Assembly (NCBI GenBank): GCA_902478785.1
Contig: CABSMJ010000004.1
Span: forward strand, 120,571-184,570
Length of the DNA stretch: 64,000 nt
Origin: an uncultured Oscillospiraceae bacterium
GTDB lineage: Bacteria; Bacillota; Clostridia; Oscillospirales; Oscillospiraceae
Reading direction: 5' to 3'
In this document: positions 42,055-50,011 of the stretch, in pieces
How positions within the stretch are numbered: position 1 is the first letter of the stretch
Layout: each line of letters opens with the position of its first letter
The notes under the pieces: generated by a model
What the model saw: the letters and a program-made list of their open reading frames with translations, nothing else
Databases searched by the model: none
Told to the model about the DNA's origin: nothing
Position numbers and translations under genes: made by a program

Positions 42055-43041
42055 ATGCATCATATCGAGCAGATACAAACGAAAGAGCGGGACATCACCG
42101 CTCTGGGAGAGATCCTGATCGACTACACCCCCTTGCCGGACTCCGATGCCGGCATGGCAGTTTTTGAGCAGAACCCCGGCGGGGCCCCGGCCAATGTGCT
42201 GGCCTGCGCCGCCCGGCTGGGCCGGTCCACCGCCTTCATCGGCAAGGTGGGGGATGATATGCAGGGCCGGTTTCTCCGCTCCACTCTGGAGAGAATGGGC
42301 ATCGACACCCGGGGATTGCGGGTGGATGAGCGGTATTTCACCACGCTGGCCTTTGTGCGATTGACAAAGCAGGGAGAGCGGAGCTTTTCCTTTGCCCGCA
42401 AGCCCGGGGCGGATACCCAGCTGGAGCCCCAGGAGCTGGACCGGGAGCTCATTGCCGGCAGCCGGGTCTTTCACTTTGGCTCCCTGTCCCTCACCGATGA
42501 GCCCGCCCGCAGCGCCACCTGGGAGGCCATCGAGCTGGCCCGGCGGTCCGGGACCATCGTGGCCTATGACCCCAACTACCGACCCCTGCTCTGGATCAAC
42601 GAGACGGCGGCCCGGGCCCAGATGAGCCATCCCTTGGGCAGTGTGGACCTGCTGAAGGTCTCCGACGATGAGATCGCCCTCCTCACCGGTACCGACGATT
42701 TGGAGCGGGGCGCGGCGATGCTGGTGGACCAGGGGATCCGCTGCGTGGCGGTCACCGCCGGCAAGCGGGGGGCCTTGGTGGCCGCCCGGGAGGGCATGCG
42801 GCTGGTGCCCGGCTGTCCCACCCGGCCGGTGGACACCACCGGCGCTGGGGACTCCTTCTGGGGCGGCTTCCTCTCCTGCCTGTGCGAAAGCGGCAAGGGC
42901 CTGGAGGAGCTGACCCTGGAGGACTACTGCCGCTTTGCCCGCTTCGGCAACGTGGTGGCCTCCTTGTGTGTGGAAAAGCGAGGCGCCATGCCCGCCATGC
43001 CGGAACGCCAGGCGGTGCTGGACCGACTGGCCCAAAGCTGA
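42055..43041 (+). CDS. PfkB family kinase, fructokinase-like
   Basis: A 328-residue sugar kinase of the fructokinase branch: DITALGEILIDYTPLPDS near residue 11, the substrate motif NPGGAPANVLACAARLGRST near 40, GKVGDDMQGRFL, and the catalytic VDTTGAGDSFWGGFLSCL near 260 with complete GAGD. ATG 42055 is chosen because CCGGAGG lies 12 bases upstream; ATG 42028 would overlap the isomerase gene and lacks a ribosome site. It lies 4 bases after the isomerase stop and is cotranscribed with it; the most natural substrate is the ketose made by that enzyme. Confidence 0.92.
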   Translation: MHHIEQIQTKERDITALGEILIDYTPLPDSDAGMAVFEQNPGGAPANVLACAARLGRSTAFIGKVGDDMQGRFLRSTLERMGIDTRGLRVDERYFTTLAFVRLTKQGERSFSFARKPGADTQLEPQELDRELIAGSRVFHFGSLSLTDEPARSATWEAIELARRSGTIVAYDPNYRPLLWINETAARAQMSHPLGSVDLLKVSDDEIALLTGTDDLERGAAMLVDQGIRCVAVTAGKRGALVAAREGMRLVPGCPTRPVDTTGAGDSFWGGFLSCLCESGKGLEELTLEDYCRFARFGNVVASLCVEKRGAMPAMPERQAVLDRLAQS

Positions 43042-43068
43042 GGGAAACAATATACATAGAGAACAAGA

Positions 43069-43106
43069 CGCCCGGTTCGGCCTTTGGCCGAACCGGGCGG
43101 TTTTTT
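43069..43106. terminator. Bidirectional terminator
   Basis: CGCCCGGTTCGGC / GCCGAACCGGGCG, 13-bp stem with a CTTTG-type loop and T-run, between the kinase and the convergent M56 gene. Confidence 0.92.
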
Positions 43107-43122
43107 GCTTTTTGGGAAAGGC

Positions 43123-44922
43123 TCAGCCCCAGGGCTCCAGGACTTGGCCGTCCTCCGTCAGGGTCACTTCTCCGTCCCGAAGGGAGATGTCATAGAGGCT
43201 CTGGTCCGAGGGCAGATCCGGGTCCGTGGCCTGGATTTGCAGCGCCGTGCCGCTTCCCTGGACAAAGCACAGGTCGGTAAGGCCTGTGGGGAAAGTGCCC
43301 TGGGCCATCAGGGTCTCCCCGTCATAGACACACAGGGTGAAGGTGAAGAGGCCCGAGGTGGGTCCCAGCCCCAGGCAGTACCGCTCCCTCCGGCCATCCC
43401 CATTCAGGTCGGCGTAGGCGGTGCCGTAGAAGGCCCTTTCATAGTCCGCCTGGCCCAGCAGGCGGCTGTAAATGACGTGGCTGCGGCCCAGACGCAGGGC
43501 CTCCTGGTCGGGAAGCGCGGAGGAGAGCATGGCGGAGTAGTACCGCTCTGTGGAGGCCTCCGGGTCATCTGAGAGCAGATAGGTGTCCAGGCAGGTCTGA
43601 CCCGGGGTATAGGGGGAGTGGATCAGATACTGGTACTCCTGCTGGGAGAGGAACGGTTTCCCGTCGTCATAGGAGTCGTAAAAGGTCAGGGTATAGACCT
43701 TGCCGTCATAGCGCAGCTCCTTGAGGAAATAGCGCTCATCCCGGCCGGAGTAGGTCTGATAGACCCGCACGGCGCCGGGCTGTCCGGCCCGGGAAGCGGC
43801 CACGAAATCGCACCAGGGCGCCTCACCGGCTGTCAGCGCAGTGCCGTCCAGCACCACACAGCCGTCCGCGGCGGCCTCCCGGGAGGAGTAGCCCTCCTGC
43901 AGCTCCTCCAGGGGACGCCAGTCCTCCTGCGAAGCGGCCGGTTTGGGCACCGTCAGGGCGCCGATGGCCACCAGGACGCAGGCGGCCCCGGCCACCAGGA
44001 GGACCCAGCGGGCGGGCTTTTTGTAGTCCATCACGTGGCGGACCCGCGCCTTTACGCCGATCTCCCCAAAGGCCAGGGGACAGATCCAGCTCCGCCGGGG
44101 CAGGGAGCACCGGAGCAGGGCGCCGGCGTAGGCCCTCCGGCCCTCCCGGTCCAGCTCCCGCACCACCGCCTCGTCGCAGGCGGCTTCCATGTCCCGGCAG
44201 GCCAGGGCGTAGGCCACCCACACCAGGGGATGGAACCAGTACACCGCCAGCAGGGCAAAGCCCAGGGCCTTCCACCAGGGGTCGCCGCGGCGGATGTGGG
44301 CCCGCTCGTGGGCAAGCACGTGGGGCAGGTCCGCCTCCTGGATGTCATAGGGCAGATAGATGGTGGGGCGCAGAAGCCCCAGCACAAAGGGGGAGGGGAC
44401 CCACTCACTCTGGCGGATGCCCTTATCCCGCCGGGTGGCAGTGGCCAGGCGCCGCCGCAATCCCAGGGTGCTCACCAGGGCGTAGAGGGCCATGCCGATC
44501 ACGCCGGCGGCCCAGATGCGGCTGAGCACCGGCACCACCGCACTCTCCACGGTGGCCGGCGGGCCGGAGCCCTCCCCGTTGGTGACCACATAGGTGCCGC
44601 CCTCTCCGGCGGGGATGGGGTCGGAGCCCACCGCCGCCGCGGCGTCATAGTTGGGGGCGGTGTCGTGGACGATGGCGGTAGCTCCCACATAGTCGTCGGT
44701 CCACTCCTCCACCAGGGTGCCGTCCCCCAGCCCGGCGGGCATCCAGGCAAGGCCGCTCTCCAGGGAGACCGGACAGATCAGGCGCAGGGCCACCAATCCC
44801 CACAATAGACAGAAGGTCCACCGGGGCGCCCGGCGGAGGACCAGCCGCAGCCCCATCACCGCCAGCACCAGGGCGCCGGCAGGGAGGATCAGCTGCAGCA
44901 GCTTGAGAAACACAGCTTCCAT
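43123..44922 (-). CDS. BlaR1/MecR1-like M56 family membrane metallopeptidase
   Basis: A 599-residue membrane protein whose N-terminal half holds four helices and the M56 zinc protease site HERAHIRRGD near residue 200 with the later Glu in MEAACDEAVV near 235. In BlaR1 this domain cleaves the repressor BlaI on signal. The extracellular C-terminal half (about 310-599) is not a penicillin-binding domain as far as I can see; it has a transmembrane anchor near 308 and a long beta-rich region with no family I recognise. So it likely senses another envelope signal. The partner repressor gene lies 12 bases upstream. Confidence 0.9.
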   Translation of the reverse strand: MEAVFLKLLQLILPAGALVLAVMGLRLVLRRAPRWTFCLLWGLVALRLICPVSLESGLAWMPAGLGDGTLVEEWTDDYVGATAIVHDTAPNYDAAAAVGSDPIPAGEGGTYVVTNGEGSGPPATVESAVVPVLSRIWAAGVIGMALYALVSTLGLRRRLATATRRDKGIRQSEWVPSPFVLGLLRPTIYLPYDIQEADLPHVLAHERAHIRRGDPWWKALGFALLAVYWFHPLVWVAYALACRDMEAACDEAVVRELDREGRRAYAGALLRCSLPRRSWICPLAFGEIGVKARVRHVMDYKKPARWVLLVAGAACVLVAIGALTVPKPAASQEDWRPLEELQEGYSSREAAADGCVVLDGTALTAGEAPWCDFVAASRAGQPGAVRVYQTYSGRDERYFLKELRYDGKVYTLTFYDSYDDGKPFLSQQEYQYLIHSPYTPGQTCLDTYLLSDDPEASTERYYSAMLSSALPDQEALRLGRSHVIYSRLLGQADYERAFYGTAYADLNGDGRRERYCLGLGPTSGLFTFTLCVYDGETLMAQGTFPTGLTDLCFVQGSGTALQIQATDPDLPSDQSLYDISLRDGEVTLTEDGQVLEPWG

Positions 44923-44934
44923 TGGCGTCCCTCC

Positions 44935-45285
44935 TCACTTTTCGATGATGCGCCGGATCTCCTCCACCTCCGCCGGGGACAGGTCCTGCCGGCGGGCGAA
45001 GGCCGCCAGAAAGGCGGGCAGAGACCCCTCAAAGGTCTTTTCCACCAGGGCGTCCACCTCCGCGGCCTGGACGGCCTCCTTGCTGATGAGGGAGGTGACC
45101 ACCGTGTTCTCATTCTTCAGCACCCCCCGCTGGGACAGCCGCTTGATCACCGTGTAGGTGGTGGTGGGCTTCCAGCCCAGCTGCTGGGCGCACAGTTTCA
45201 CCAGCTTGCTGCTCTTGATGGGCTCGTGGGCCCACAAGATGAGGCAGAAGCGGTATTCGCTCTCGTAGATCTTGGGCGTATCCAT
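44935..45285 (-). CDS. BlaI/MecI/CopY family repressor
   Basis: A 116-residue winged-helix repressor (EYRFCLILWAHEPIKSSKLV near residue 10, GWKPTTTYTVIKRLSQRGVL near 37) with a C-terminal dimerisation helix. The family is inactivated by cleavage by its BlaR1/MecR1 partner, here the M56 protease encoded just downstream. The usual cleavage site (Asn-Phe) is not evident; TVVTSLISKEA stands at the corresponding region. Start ATG 45285 follows AGGGATCGTCC weakly. It probably binds TCTAC-N4-GTAGA in its own promoter. Confidence 0.92.
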   Translation of the reverse strand: MDTPKIYESEYRFCLILWAHEPIKSSKLVKLCAQQLGWKPTTTYTVIKRLSQRGVLKNENTVVTSLISKEAVQAAEVDALVEKTFEGSLPAFLAAFARRQDLSPAEVEEIRRIIEK

Positions 45286-45322
45286 GGACGATCCCTCCTC
45301 TAATGCAGTAGAGTATATTTTT

Positions 45323-45351
45323 AATCTACACTAGTAGAGTGGCCTTGTCAA
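45323..45351 (-). promoter_or_regulatory. Promoter and operator of BlaI-M56 operon
   Basis: Minus strand: -35 TTGACA (45346-45351), 17-base spacer, -10 TAGATT (45323-45328). The inverted repeat TCTAC-ACTA-GTAGA (45325-45338) overlaps the spacer and the -10 box, as expected for BlaI-type repressors. Confidence 0.7.
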
Positions 45352-45378
45352 GAGGGGAGAAGGGGGACTTTGCAAAAA

Positions 45379-45412
45379 AGGAGGGGGAGACGAAGGTTCG
45401 TCTCCCCCTCTT
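45379..45412 (-). terminator. Terminator of the ars operon
   Basis: GAGGGGGAGACGAA / TTCGTCTCCCCCTC, 14-bp stem; TTTTTT follows on the minus strand after the arsC gene. Confidence 0.9.
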
Positions 45413-45432
45413 TGGGGTGGGTGGAAGGTTGC

Positions 45433-45849
45433 TTAATTTTCCAATGGGGCGGACAGGAGGGATTGGCGCAGCTGTAAAATCCGCCGGCGAATCTCCTCCA
45501 TGACGGCCTCATAGGTCCCGTCGTCCTGGCCAGTGGGGTCCTCCAGGCCCCAGTCCTCCCGCCGGGTGCAGGGCAGGTAGGGGCAATTCACGTTGCAGCC
45601 CATGGTGATGACCACATCCACAGCGGGCAGCTGGGAGAGGAGCTTGCTCCGCTGGGTCTTTTCCATGTCGATGCCGTAGTGCTGCTTCATCAGCCGTACG
45701 GCGTTTGGGTCAATGCGGGGCTTTGTCTCCGTGCCGGCGGAGTAGCTCTCAAACACGTCCCCGGCCAGGGCCTTGCCCAGGGCCTCGGCGATCTGACTGC
45801 GGCAGGCGTTGTGGACGCACACGAAGGCCACCTTTGGCTTTTGGCTCAT
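45433..45849 (-). CDS. arsC: Arsenate reductase, thioredoxin-type (low-molecular-weight phosphatase fold)
   Basis: Reduces arsenate to arsenite. The 138-residue protein has the P-loop VCVHNACRSQIAEALG near residue 10 (nucleophile Cys with arginine), SAGTETKPRIDPNAVRLM near 36, and the aspartate-containing EDWGLEDPTGQDD near 98. The cysteines in GCNVNCPYLPC near 84 match the relay cysteines of the thioredoxin-coupled enzymes. Start ATG overlaps the preceding redox gene by 4 bases (ATGA). It is the last gene of the arsR-arsP-redox-arsC unit. Confidence 0.93.
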   Translation of the reverse strand: MSQKPKVAFVCVHNACRSQIAEALGKALAGDVFESYSAGTETKPRIDPNAVRLMKQHYGIDMEKTQRSKLLSQLPAVDVVITMGCNVNCPYLPCTRREDWGLEDPTGQDDGTYEAVMEEIRRRILQLRQSLLSAPLEN

Positions 45850-46202
45850 GCCTGGACCTCCCGGGCCTTTTGGATGAGTGCCCGGGCCTCCTCCTGGCTC
45901 AGCACCTTGCCGTAGGAGACCACCTTCCCGTCCACCACCAGGGCGGGGGTGGTCATCACGCCGTAGGCGGCGATCTGAGCGAAGTCGGTGACGTGCTCGA
46001 TGGTGTCGTCCATGCCCAGCTCATGCAGCGCCGCCTGGACAGCCGCCTCCAGGGCGTTGCACTTGGCGCAGCCGGAGCCCAGCACCTGAATGCCGCGGCC
46101 TTCCTTTCCCTCCTCTGCCCGGGCCATGGCCTCGGGGGTGCAGTTGCCGCCGCAGCAGCAGGATGAGGCTTCCGCCTTTTTCTTTTTACCAAACAGTCCC
46201 AT
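45846..46202 (-). CDS. Thioredoxin-like small redox protein (thioredoxin_3 family)
   Basis: A 118-residue protein. A Cys-rich N-terminal tail (KKKKAEASSCCCGGNC, residues 6-21) may bind metal, and a thioredoxin-like domain follows with the active-site CAKC in IQVLGSGCAKCNALEAAVQA near 40 and the cis-Pro loop VMTTPALVVDGKVV near 84. Such proteins are common beside ArsP-type permeases and can serve as redox partner for ArsC. Start ATG 46202 has AGGAGG eight bases upstream. It is 21 bases after the permease reading frame and overlaps arsC. Confidence 0.9.
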   Translation of the reverse strand: MGLFGKKKKAEASSCCCGGNCTPEAMARAEEGKEGRGIQVLGSGCAKCNALEAAVQAALHELGMDDTIEHVTDFAQIAAYGVMTTPALVVDGKVVSYGKVLSQEEARALIQKAREVQA

Positions 46203-46222
46203 AATCAATACCTCCTAAAAAA

Positions 46223-47223
46223 TCAGATCAAAAAGGCTTGCAGAATGTTGAAGAGATAGCCCACAAGGATGATGCCCGCTGTGCAGATGAAGATGATCAG
46301 TGCCAGGAGCTTGGGCTTTACTGCCTTGCGCAGCATAATGAGGGAGGGCAGGCTCAGGGTGGTCACGCCATCATGAAGGACAAAATGGTGCCCAGCTGAG
46401 CGCCCTTGTAGAGCAGGGCCTCCGCCACCGGGATGGTGCCGAAGATGTCGGCGTACATGGGGACGCCCACCAGAGTGGCCAGCACCACGCCCAGGGGATT
46501 GCTGCTGCCCAGCACCGTCTCGATCCAGGTCTGGGGGATCCAGTTGTGGATCACCGCGCCGATGGCCACGCCCACCAGAATGTAGGGGAACACCTTGCGG
46601 AAGGTGGACAGCACCTGCTCCTTGGCGTACTGGGCCCGCTCCCTTTTGGTCAGGGTGGGGGAGGTGATGTCCACCCCCTTGGCCGAGAGGATGAAGTGCT
46701 CCACATACCGCTCCATGTGCAGCTTTTCGATGATGGTGCCGCCTGCCACGGCGATCACCAGTCCCACCGCCACATAGAGGACAGCCACCTTGGCGCCGAA
46801 GATGCTCATCAGCAGCACCAGGCTGCCCAGGTCCACCATGGGGGAGGAGATGAGGAAGGAGAAGGTCACCCCCAGCGGCAGCCCCGCGCTGGTAAAGCCG
46901 ATGAACAGCGGGATGGAGGAGCAGGAGCAAAAGGGCGTCACGGTGCCCAGCAGGGCGGAGAGGAGATTGGCGCCGATGCCGTGGAACCGCCCCAGAATCC
47001 GGCGGCTCCGCTCAGGCGGAAAATAACTTTGGATATAGGAGATGAGGAAGATCAGCGCGCAGAGCAGGACGGTGATCTTGATGGTGTCGTACAGGAAAAA
47101 CTGGATGCTTCCGCCCAGGCGCCCATCCAGGGACAGACCCGCCGCGGAGAGTGCGGCCCCAATGACCTCATTGAGCCACTGCATCCCCAGAACCTCGTTT
47201 TGAATGAACTGCCACAGCTGCAA
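46223..47223 (-). pseudogene. arsP: ArsP-type permease, frameshifted near its 3' end
   Basis: A permease of the DUF318/ArsP family that exports organoarsenicals or arsenite. The 5' frame (47223-46363, TTG start behind GTGAGGT) gives 286 residues with the hallmark LGTVTPFCSCSSIPLFIGFT near 92 and LVGVPMYADIFGTIPVAEAL near 250, ending ILSFMMA and a stop. The next frame continues in perfect register as VTTLSLPSLIMLRKAVKPKL to a stop at 46223, the expected family C-terminus. A single missing base at about 46366-46370 (GCG-TGA where GCN-GTG is expected) explains it. This could be a true mutation, a sequencing error, or, less likely, recoding. The truncated form lacks the last helix. Confidence 0.78.
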
Positions 47224-47250
47224 GGGAAATACCTCACTTTCATAGAATAT

Positions 47251-47266
47251 ATCAAAAAATTTTGAT
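47251..47266. promoter_or_regulatory. Second ArsR-type operator, before arsP
   Basis: ATCAAAA-AA-TTTTGAT lies 28 bases upstream of the arsP start. It shares both arms with the palindrome in the arsR promoter, so it is probably a second ArsR site. Confidence 0.6.
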
Positions 47267-47280
47267 GTTTCGGTCGAAAG

Positions 47281-47305
47281 AAAAACGCCACCGCTGGGAT
47301 GGCGC
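47281..47305 (-). terminator. Terminator directly after arsR
   Basis: CGCCA / TGGCG stem with GC-rich loop and TTTTT on the minus strand, touching the arsR stop codon. It would limit read-through into arsP. Confidence 0.65.
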
Positions 47306-47620
47306 TTATCTGCCGCAGGTCTGACAGGAATCAGAGGCGTCCTGGTTGGGGGTGGTCAGCTCCAGCAAAAGCTTTACGGCCCGGTCCCGGCCCTGAGGGC
47401 TGAGGCGGTAGTGGGTCCACTTGCCCTCCTGACGGCTGGTCACCAGACCGGAGTCACACAAAATCTTCATGTGGTAGGAGAGCCCCGACTGGGTCAGATC
47501 CATGGGCTCCAGCAGGACGCAGGCACACTTTTCCCCGCTGCGCAGCTGCTCCAGAATGGCCAGGCGCTTGGGGTCGCACAGGGCCTTGAACACCTTTGCG
47601 TTTTCCTGGTGGGAATCCAT
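47306..47620 (-). CDS. arsR: ArsR family metalloregulator
   Basis: A 104-residue winged-helix repressor: AKVFKALCDPKRLAILEQLR near residue 8, CACVLLEPMDLTQSGLSYHM (the ELCVC-like metal motif with CAC and the recognition helix) near 32, and GKWTHYRLSPQG near 68. Additional cysteines at the C-terminus (CQTC) can complete an arsenite site. It represses its own transcript and the ars genes. Start ATG 47620 follows AAGGTGATGAC. Its promoter overlaps an 18-bp perfect palindrome. Confidence 0.94.
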   Translation of the reverse strand: MDSHQENAKVFKALCDPKRLAILEQLRSGEKCACVLLEPMDLTQSGLSYHMKILCDSGLVTSRQEGKWTHYRLSPQGRDRAVKLLLELTTPNQDASDSCQTCGR

Positions 47621-47632
47621 GTCATCACCTTA

Positions 47633-47684
47633 CATCAAAATATTTTGATGTGTAGAGTATAGCCCAAAGCCTGCGCGTTGTCAA
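47633..47684 (-). promoter_or_regulatory. arsR promoter with ArsR operator
   Basis: Minus strand: -35 TTGACA (47679-47684), 17-base spacer, -10 TATACT (47656-47661). The perfect palindrome CATCAAAATATTTTGATG (47633-47650) lies at the transcription start. Confidence 0.85.
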
Positions 47685-47756
47685 CCCCTGGGGGAGAAAA
47701 AAGCGGCCCGGCTCCGGCGGCGGAAGGGGAATTCTCTGCCCGGGGCAAAACGACTC

Positions 47757-47811
47757 TTGACAAGGCAGACAAAGCTCCTATAATTGATACATCAATTATT
47801 GATATATCAAT
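47757..47811 (+). promoter_or_regulatory. marR-ABC operon promoter with two operators
   Basis: -35 TTGACA (47757-47762), 16-base spacer, -10 TATAAT (47779-47784). Two nearly identical 14-bp palindromes follow in tandem, ATTGATACATCAAT (47783-47796) and ATTGATATATCAAT (47798-47811), 15 bases apart, overlapping the -10 box and the transcription start. This is the pattern of MarR autoregulation. Confidence 0.85.
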
Positions 47812-47825
47812 TTCGAGGTGGAGAG

Positions 47826-48260
47826 ATGGAACGGACCTTTCATATGCTGCTCTATCGGGCGTTCCACGCCCAGCACAACGCCCTCCGACCGAGTCTGCAC
47901 CGGCTGGGCCTGGGGACGGGGCAGCCCAAGATCCTGGGCTATCTGACCCGGAACGGCGCCAGCGGCCAGCGGCAGCTGGCCGACTACTACGATGTGGACC
48001 CGGCCAATATCTGCCGCATGCTGGACAGCCTGCAAAAGAGCGGCTTTGTCACCCGCAGCCCCGACAGCACTGACAAGCGGCGGGAGGTGGTGGACCTGAC
48101 ACCGGCGGGCCGGGCGGTCTATGAACAGTGGCAGGTGTGCTGCCGGGAGATGGAGGAGCGGATGCTCCGGGACTTTACGCCCCAGGAGCGGGAGAACTTT
48201 TCCGACTATCTGGCCCGGGCCTATCGCAATCTCAAAGGGAGAGAGGAGGACCAGCGGTGA
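47826..48260 (+). CDS. MarR family regulator
   Basis: A 144-residue winged-helix dimeric repressor: GQPKILGYLTRNGASGQRQL near residue 32, the recognition region ADYYDVDPANICRMLDSLQK near 52 and the wing SPDSTDKRREVVDLTPAGRA near 77. MarR proteins of this position control the drug exporter that follows. Start ATG 47826 is preceded by GGTGGAGAG; the open frame upstream would run through the operators. Its stop overlaps the GTG start of the first ABC exporter gene (GTGA). Confidence 0.93.
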   Translation: MERTFHMLLYRAFHAQHNALRPSLHRLGLGTGQPKILGYLTRNGASGQRQLADYYDVDPANICRMLDSLQKSGFVTRSPDSTDKRREVVDLTPAGRAVYEQWQVCCREMEERMLRDFTPQERENFSDYLARAYRNLKGREEDQR

Positions 48261-50011
48261 AAGACTTTAAGCGGCTGCTGTCCTACCTGGGCCCCTACCG
48301 GCGGGACATGCTCCTGGGGGCACTGCTGGTGGTCGTGGAGACCTTTTTTGAACTGGTGATCCCGGTGCTGATGGCGGACCTCATCGACGTGGGCGTGGAG
48401 GGCCACGACCTCCACTACATCGTCTACAAAGGTGTGCAGATGGGGATCTGCGCGCTGCTGGCCCTGGCCACCGGGCTGCTGTACGCCCGCTTTGCCGCCC
48501 GCAGCGCCTATGGCTGGGGCGCCAGCATCCGGGACGCCCAGTACCAGCGGGTCCAGAGCTACGCCTTTTCCAACCTGGACCACTTCGAGGCCTCCTCTCT
48601 GGTCACCCGCATGACCACCGACGTGACAGTGCTCCAAAACGCCGTCAACGGCGGGCTGCGGCCTCTGGTCCGCAGCCCTATGATGCTGGTGATGGGGCTG
48701 GGGCTCTCCTTCTGGATGAATGCCCGGCTGGCGCTGATCTTCGTGGTGTGCGCCCCGGTTTTGGCCGTCACGCTGATCTTTGTGGTGCGGCGGGTGGCCC
48801 CCATGTACGGACGGCTCCAGCAGGCGGTGGACCGGCTCAACAACGTGGTCCAGGAGTGGCTCACCGGCATCCGGGCGGTGAAGGCCTTTGTCCGGGGCAG
48901 CTATGAGGAGGAGAAATTCCAGAGCGTCAACCAGGAGCTCATGGAGACCAGCCAGCAGACCTTCCACTTTGCCGTGCTGAATCTGCCGGCCTTTCAGGTG
49001 ACCATGTACACCGCCACCGTGCTCATTTTGTGGTTCGGCGGCGGCATGATCCTGGACAGCCAGCTCCAGGTGGGAGAGCTGACGGGCTTTTTGAGCTATG
49101 TGCTCCAGGTGATGAACTCCTTCATGCTGATCTCCAACGTGTTCTTGCTGCTGACCCGGTCCCTAGCCAGCGCCCACCGCATCGCCCAGGTGCTGGACGA
49201 GGAGGCCGCCCTGACCTCCCCGGCAGACGCCGCCACGGAGGTGCCCGACGGCAGCATCGACTTTGAGGATGTGTCCTTCCGCTACCAGGCCGGGGCCAAG
49301 GAGTACGCCCTGTCCGACGTGACACTGCACATCGCCGCCGGCCAGACCGTGGGCATCCTGGGCGGCACCGGCTCGTCCAAGACCACCCTGGTGCAGCTGA
49401 TCCCCAGACTCTACGACGCCACCCAAGGGACCGTCAGAGTCGGCGGTCGGGACGTGCGGGAGTACGACCTGAAGGCTCTGCGGGACGCCGTGGGCATTGT
49501 GCTGCAAAAGAACGTTCTCTTCTCCGGCACCGTGCGGGAGAACCTCCAGTGGGGAAACCCTGACGCCGACGACGACACCCTCTGGGCGGCCTGTCGGGCG
49601 GCCTGCGCCGACGAGTTTCTGGAGCGGATGCCCGACGGCCTGGATACGGATCTGGGCCAGGGGGGCGTCAACGTCTCCGGCGGCCAGAAGCAGCGGCTGT
49701 GCATCGCCCGGGCCCTGCTGAAAAAGCCCAAGGTTTTGATCTTCGACGACTCCACCTCCGCTGTGGATACGGCCACGGAGGGCAAGATCCGGGCCGCTCT
49801 TGCTCGGCTCCAGGGCGTCACGAAGATCATCATCGCCCAGCGGATCACCTCGGTGATGGAGGCCGACCTGATCGTCATTTTGGAGGACGGCAGGATTCAT
49901 GCCACCGGCACCCATGCCCAGCTGCTGGCTGAGGACCCCATCTATCAGGAGATCTACGCATCGCAAATGAAAGGAGGCGAGGACCATGGCAGCCCGTCCT
50001 GTCAGCGGTAA
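48257..50011 (+). CDS. ABC exporter half-transporter (heterodimer subunit 1)
   Basis: A 584-residue fusion of a six-helix membrane domain (to about 310) and an ATPase. The ATPase has Walker A ILGGTGSSKTTLVQLIPRLY near 366, signature NVSGGQKQRLCIARALL near 472 and Walker B KVLIFDDSTSAVDTATEG near 494. The residue after Walker B is Asp, not the catalytic Glu, so this is the degenerate-site partner of a heterodimeric multidrug-type exporter. Start GTG 48257 follows GAGAGGAGGACCAGC and overlaps the marR stop. It overlaps the second exporter gene by 26 bases. Confidence 0.94.
   Translation: MKDFKRLLSYLGPYRRDMLLGALLVVVETFFELVIPVLMADLIDVGVEGHDLHYIVYKGVQMGICALLALATGLLYARFAARSAYGWGASIRDAQYQRVQSYAFSNLDHFEASSLVTRMTTDVTVLQNAVNGGLRPLVRSPMMLVMGLGLSFWMNARLALIFVVCAPVLAVTLIFVVRRVAPMYGRLQQAVDRLNNVVQEWLTGIRAVKAFVRGSYEEEKFQSVNQELMETSQQTFHFAVLNLPAFQVTMYTATVLILWFGGGMILDSQLQVGELTGFLSYVLQVMNSFMLISNVFLLLTRSLASAHRIAQVLDEEAALTSPADAATEVPDGSIDFEDVSFRYQAGAKEYALSDVTLHIAAGQTVGILGGTGSSKTTLVQLIPRLYDATQGTVRVGGRDVREYDLKALRDAVGIVLQKNVLFSGTVRENLQWGNPDADDDTLWAACRAACADEFLERMPDGLDTDLGQGGVNVSGGQKQRLCIARALLKKPKVLIFDDSTSAVDTATEGKIRAALARLQGVTKIIIAQRITSVMEADLIVILEDGRIHATGTHAQLLAEDPIYQEIYASQMKGGEDHGSPSCQR

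Noticed and set aside
49350..49400. Unusual Walker A GGTGSSKT in the first ABC exporter as a sign of inactivation
   Set aside because: The variant is, as I recall, common in the degenerate-site partner of heterodimeric exporters, and the partner subunit is intact.
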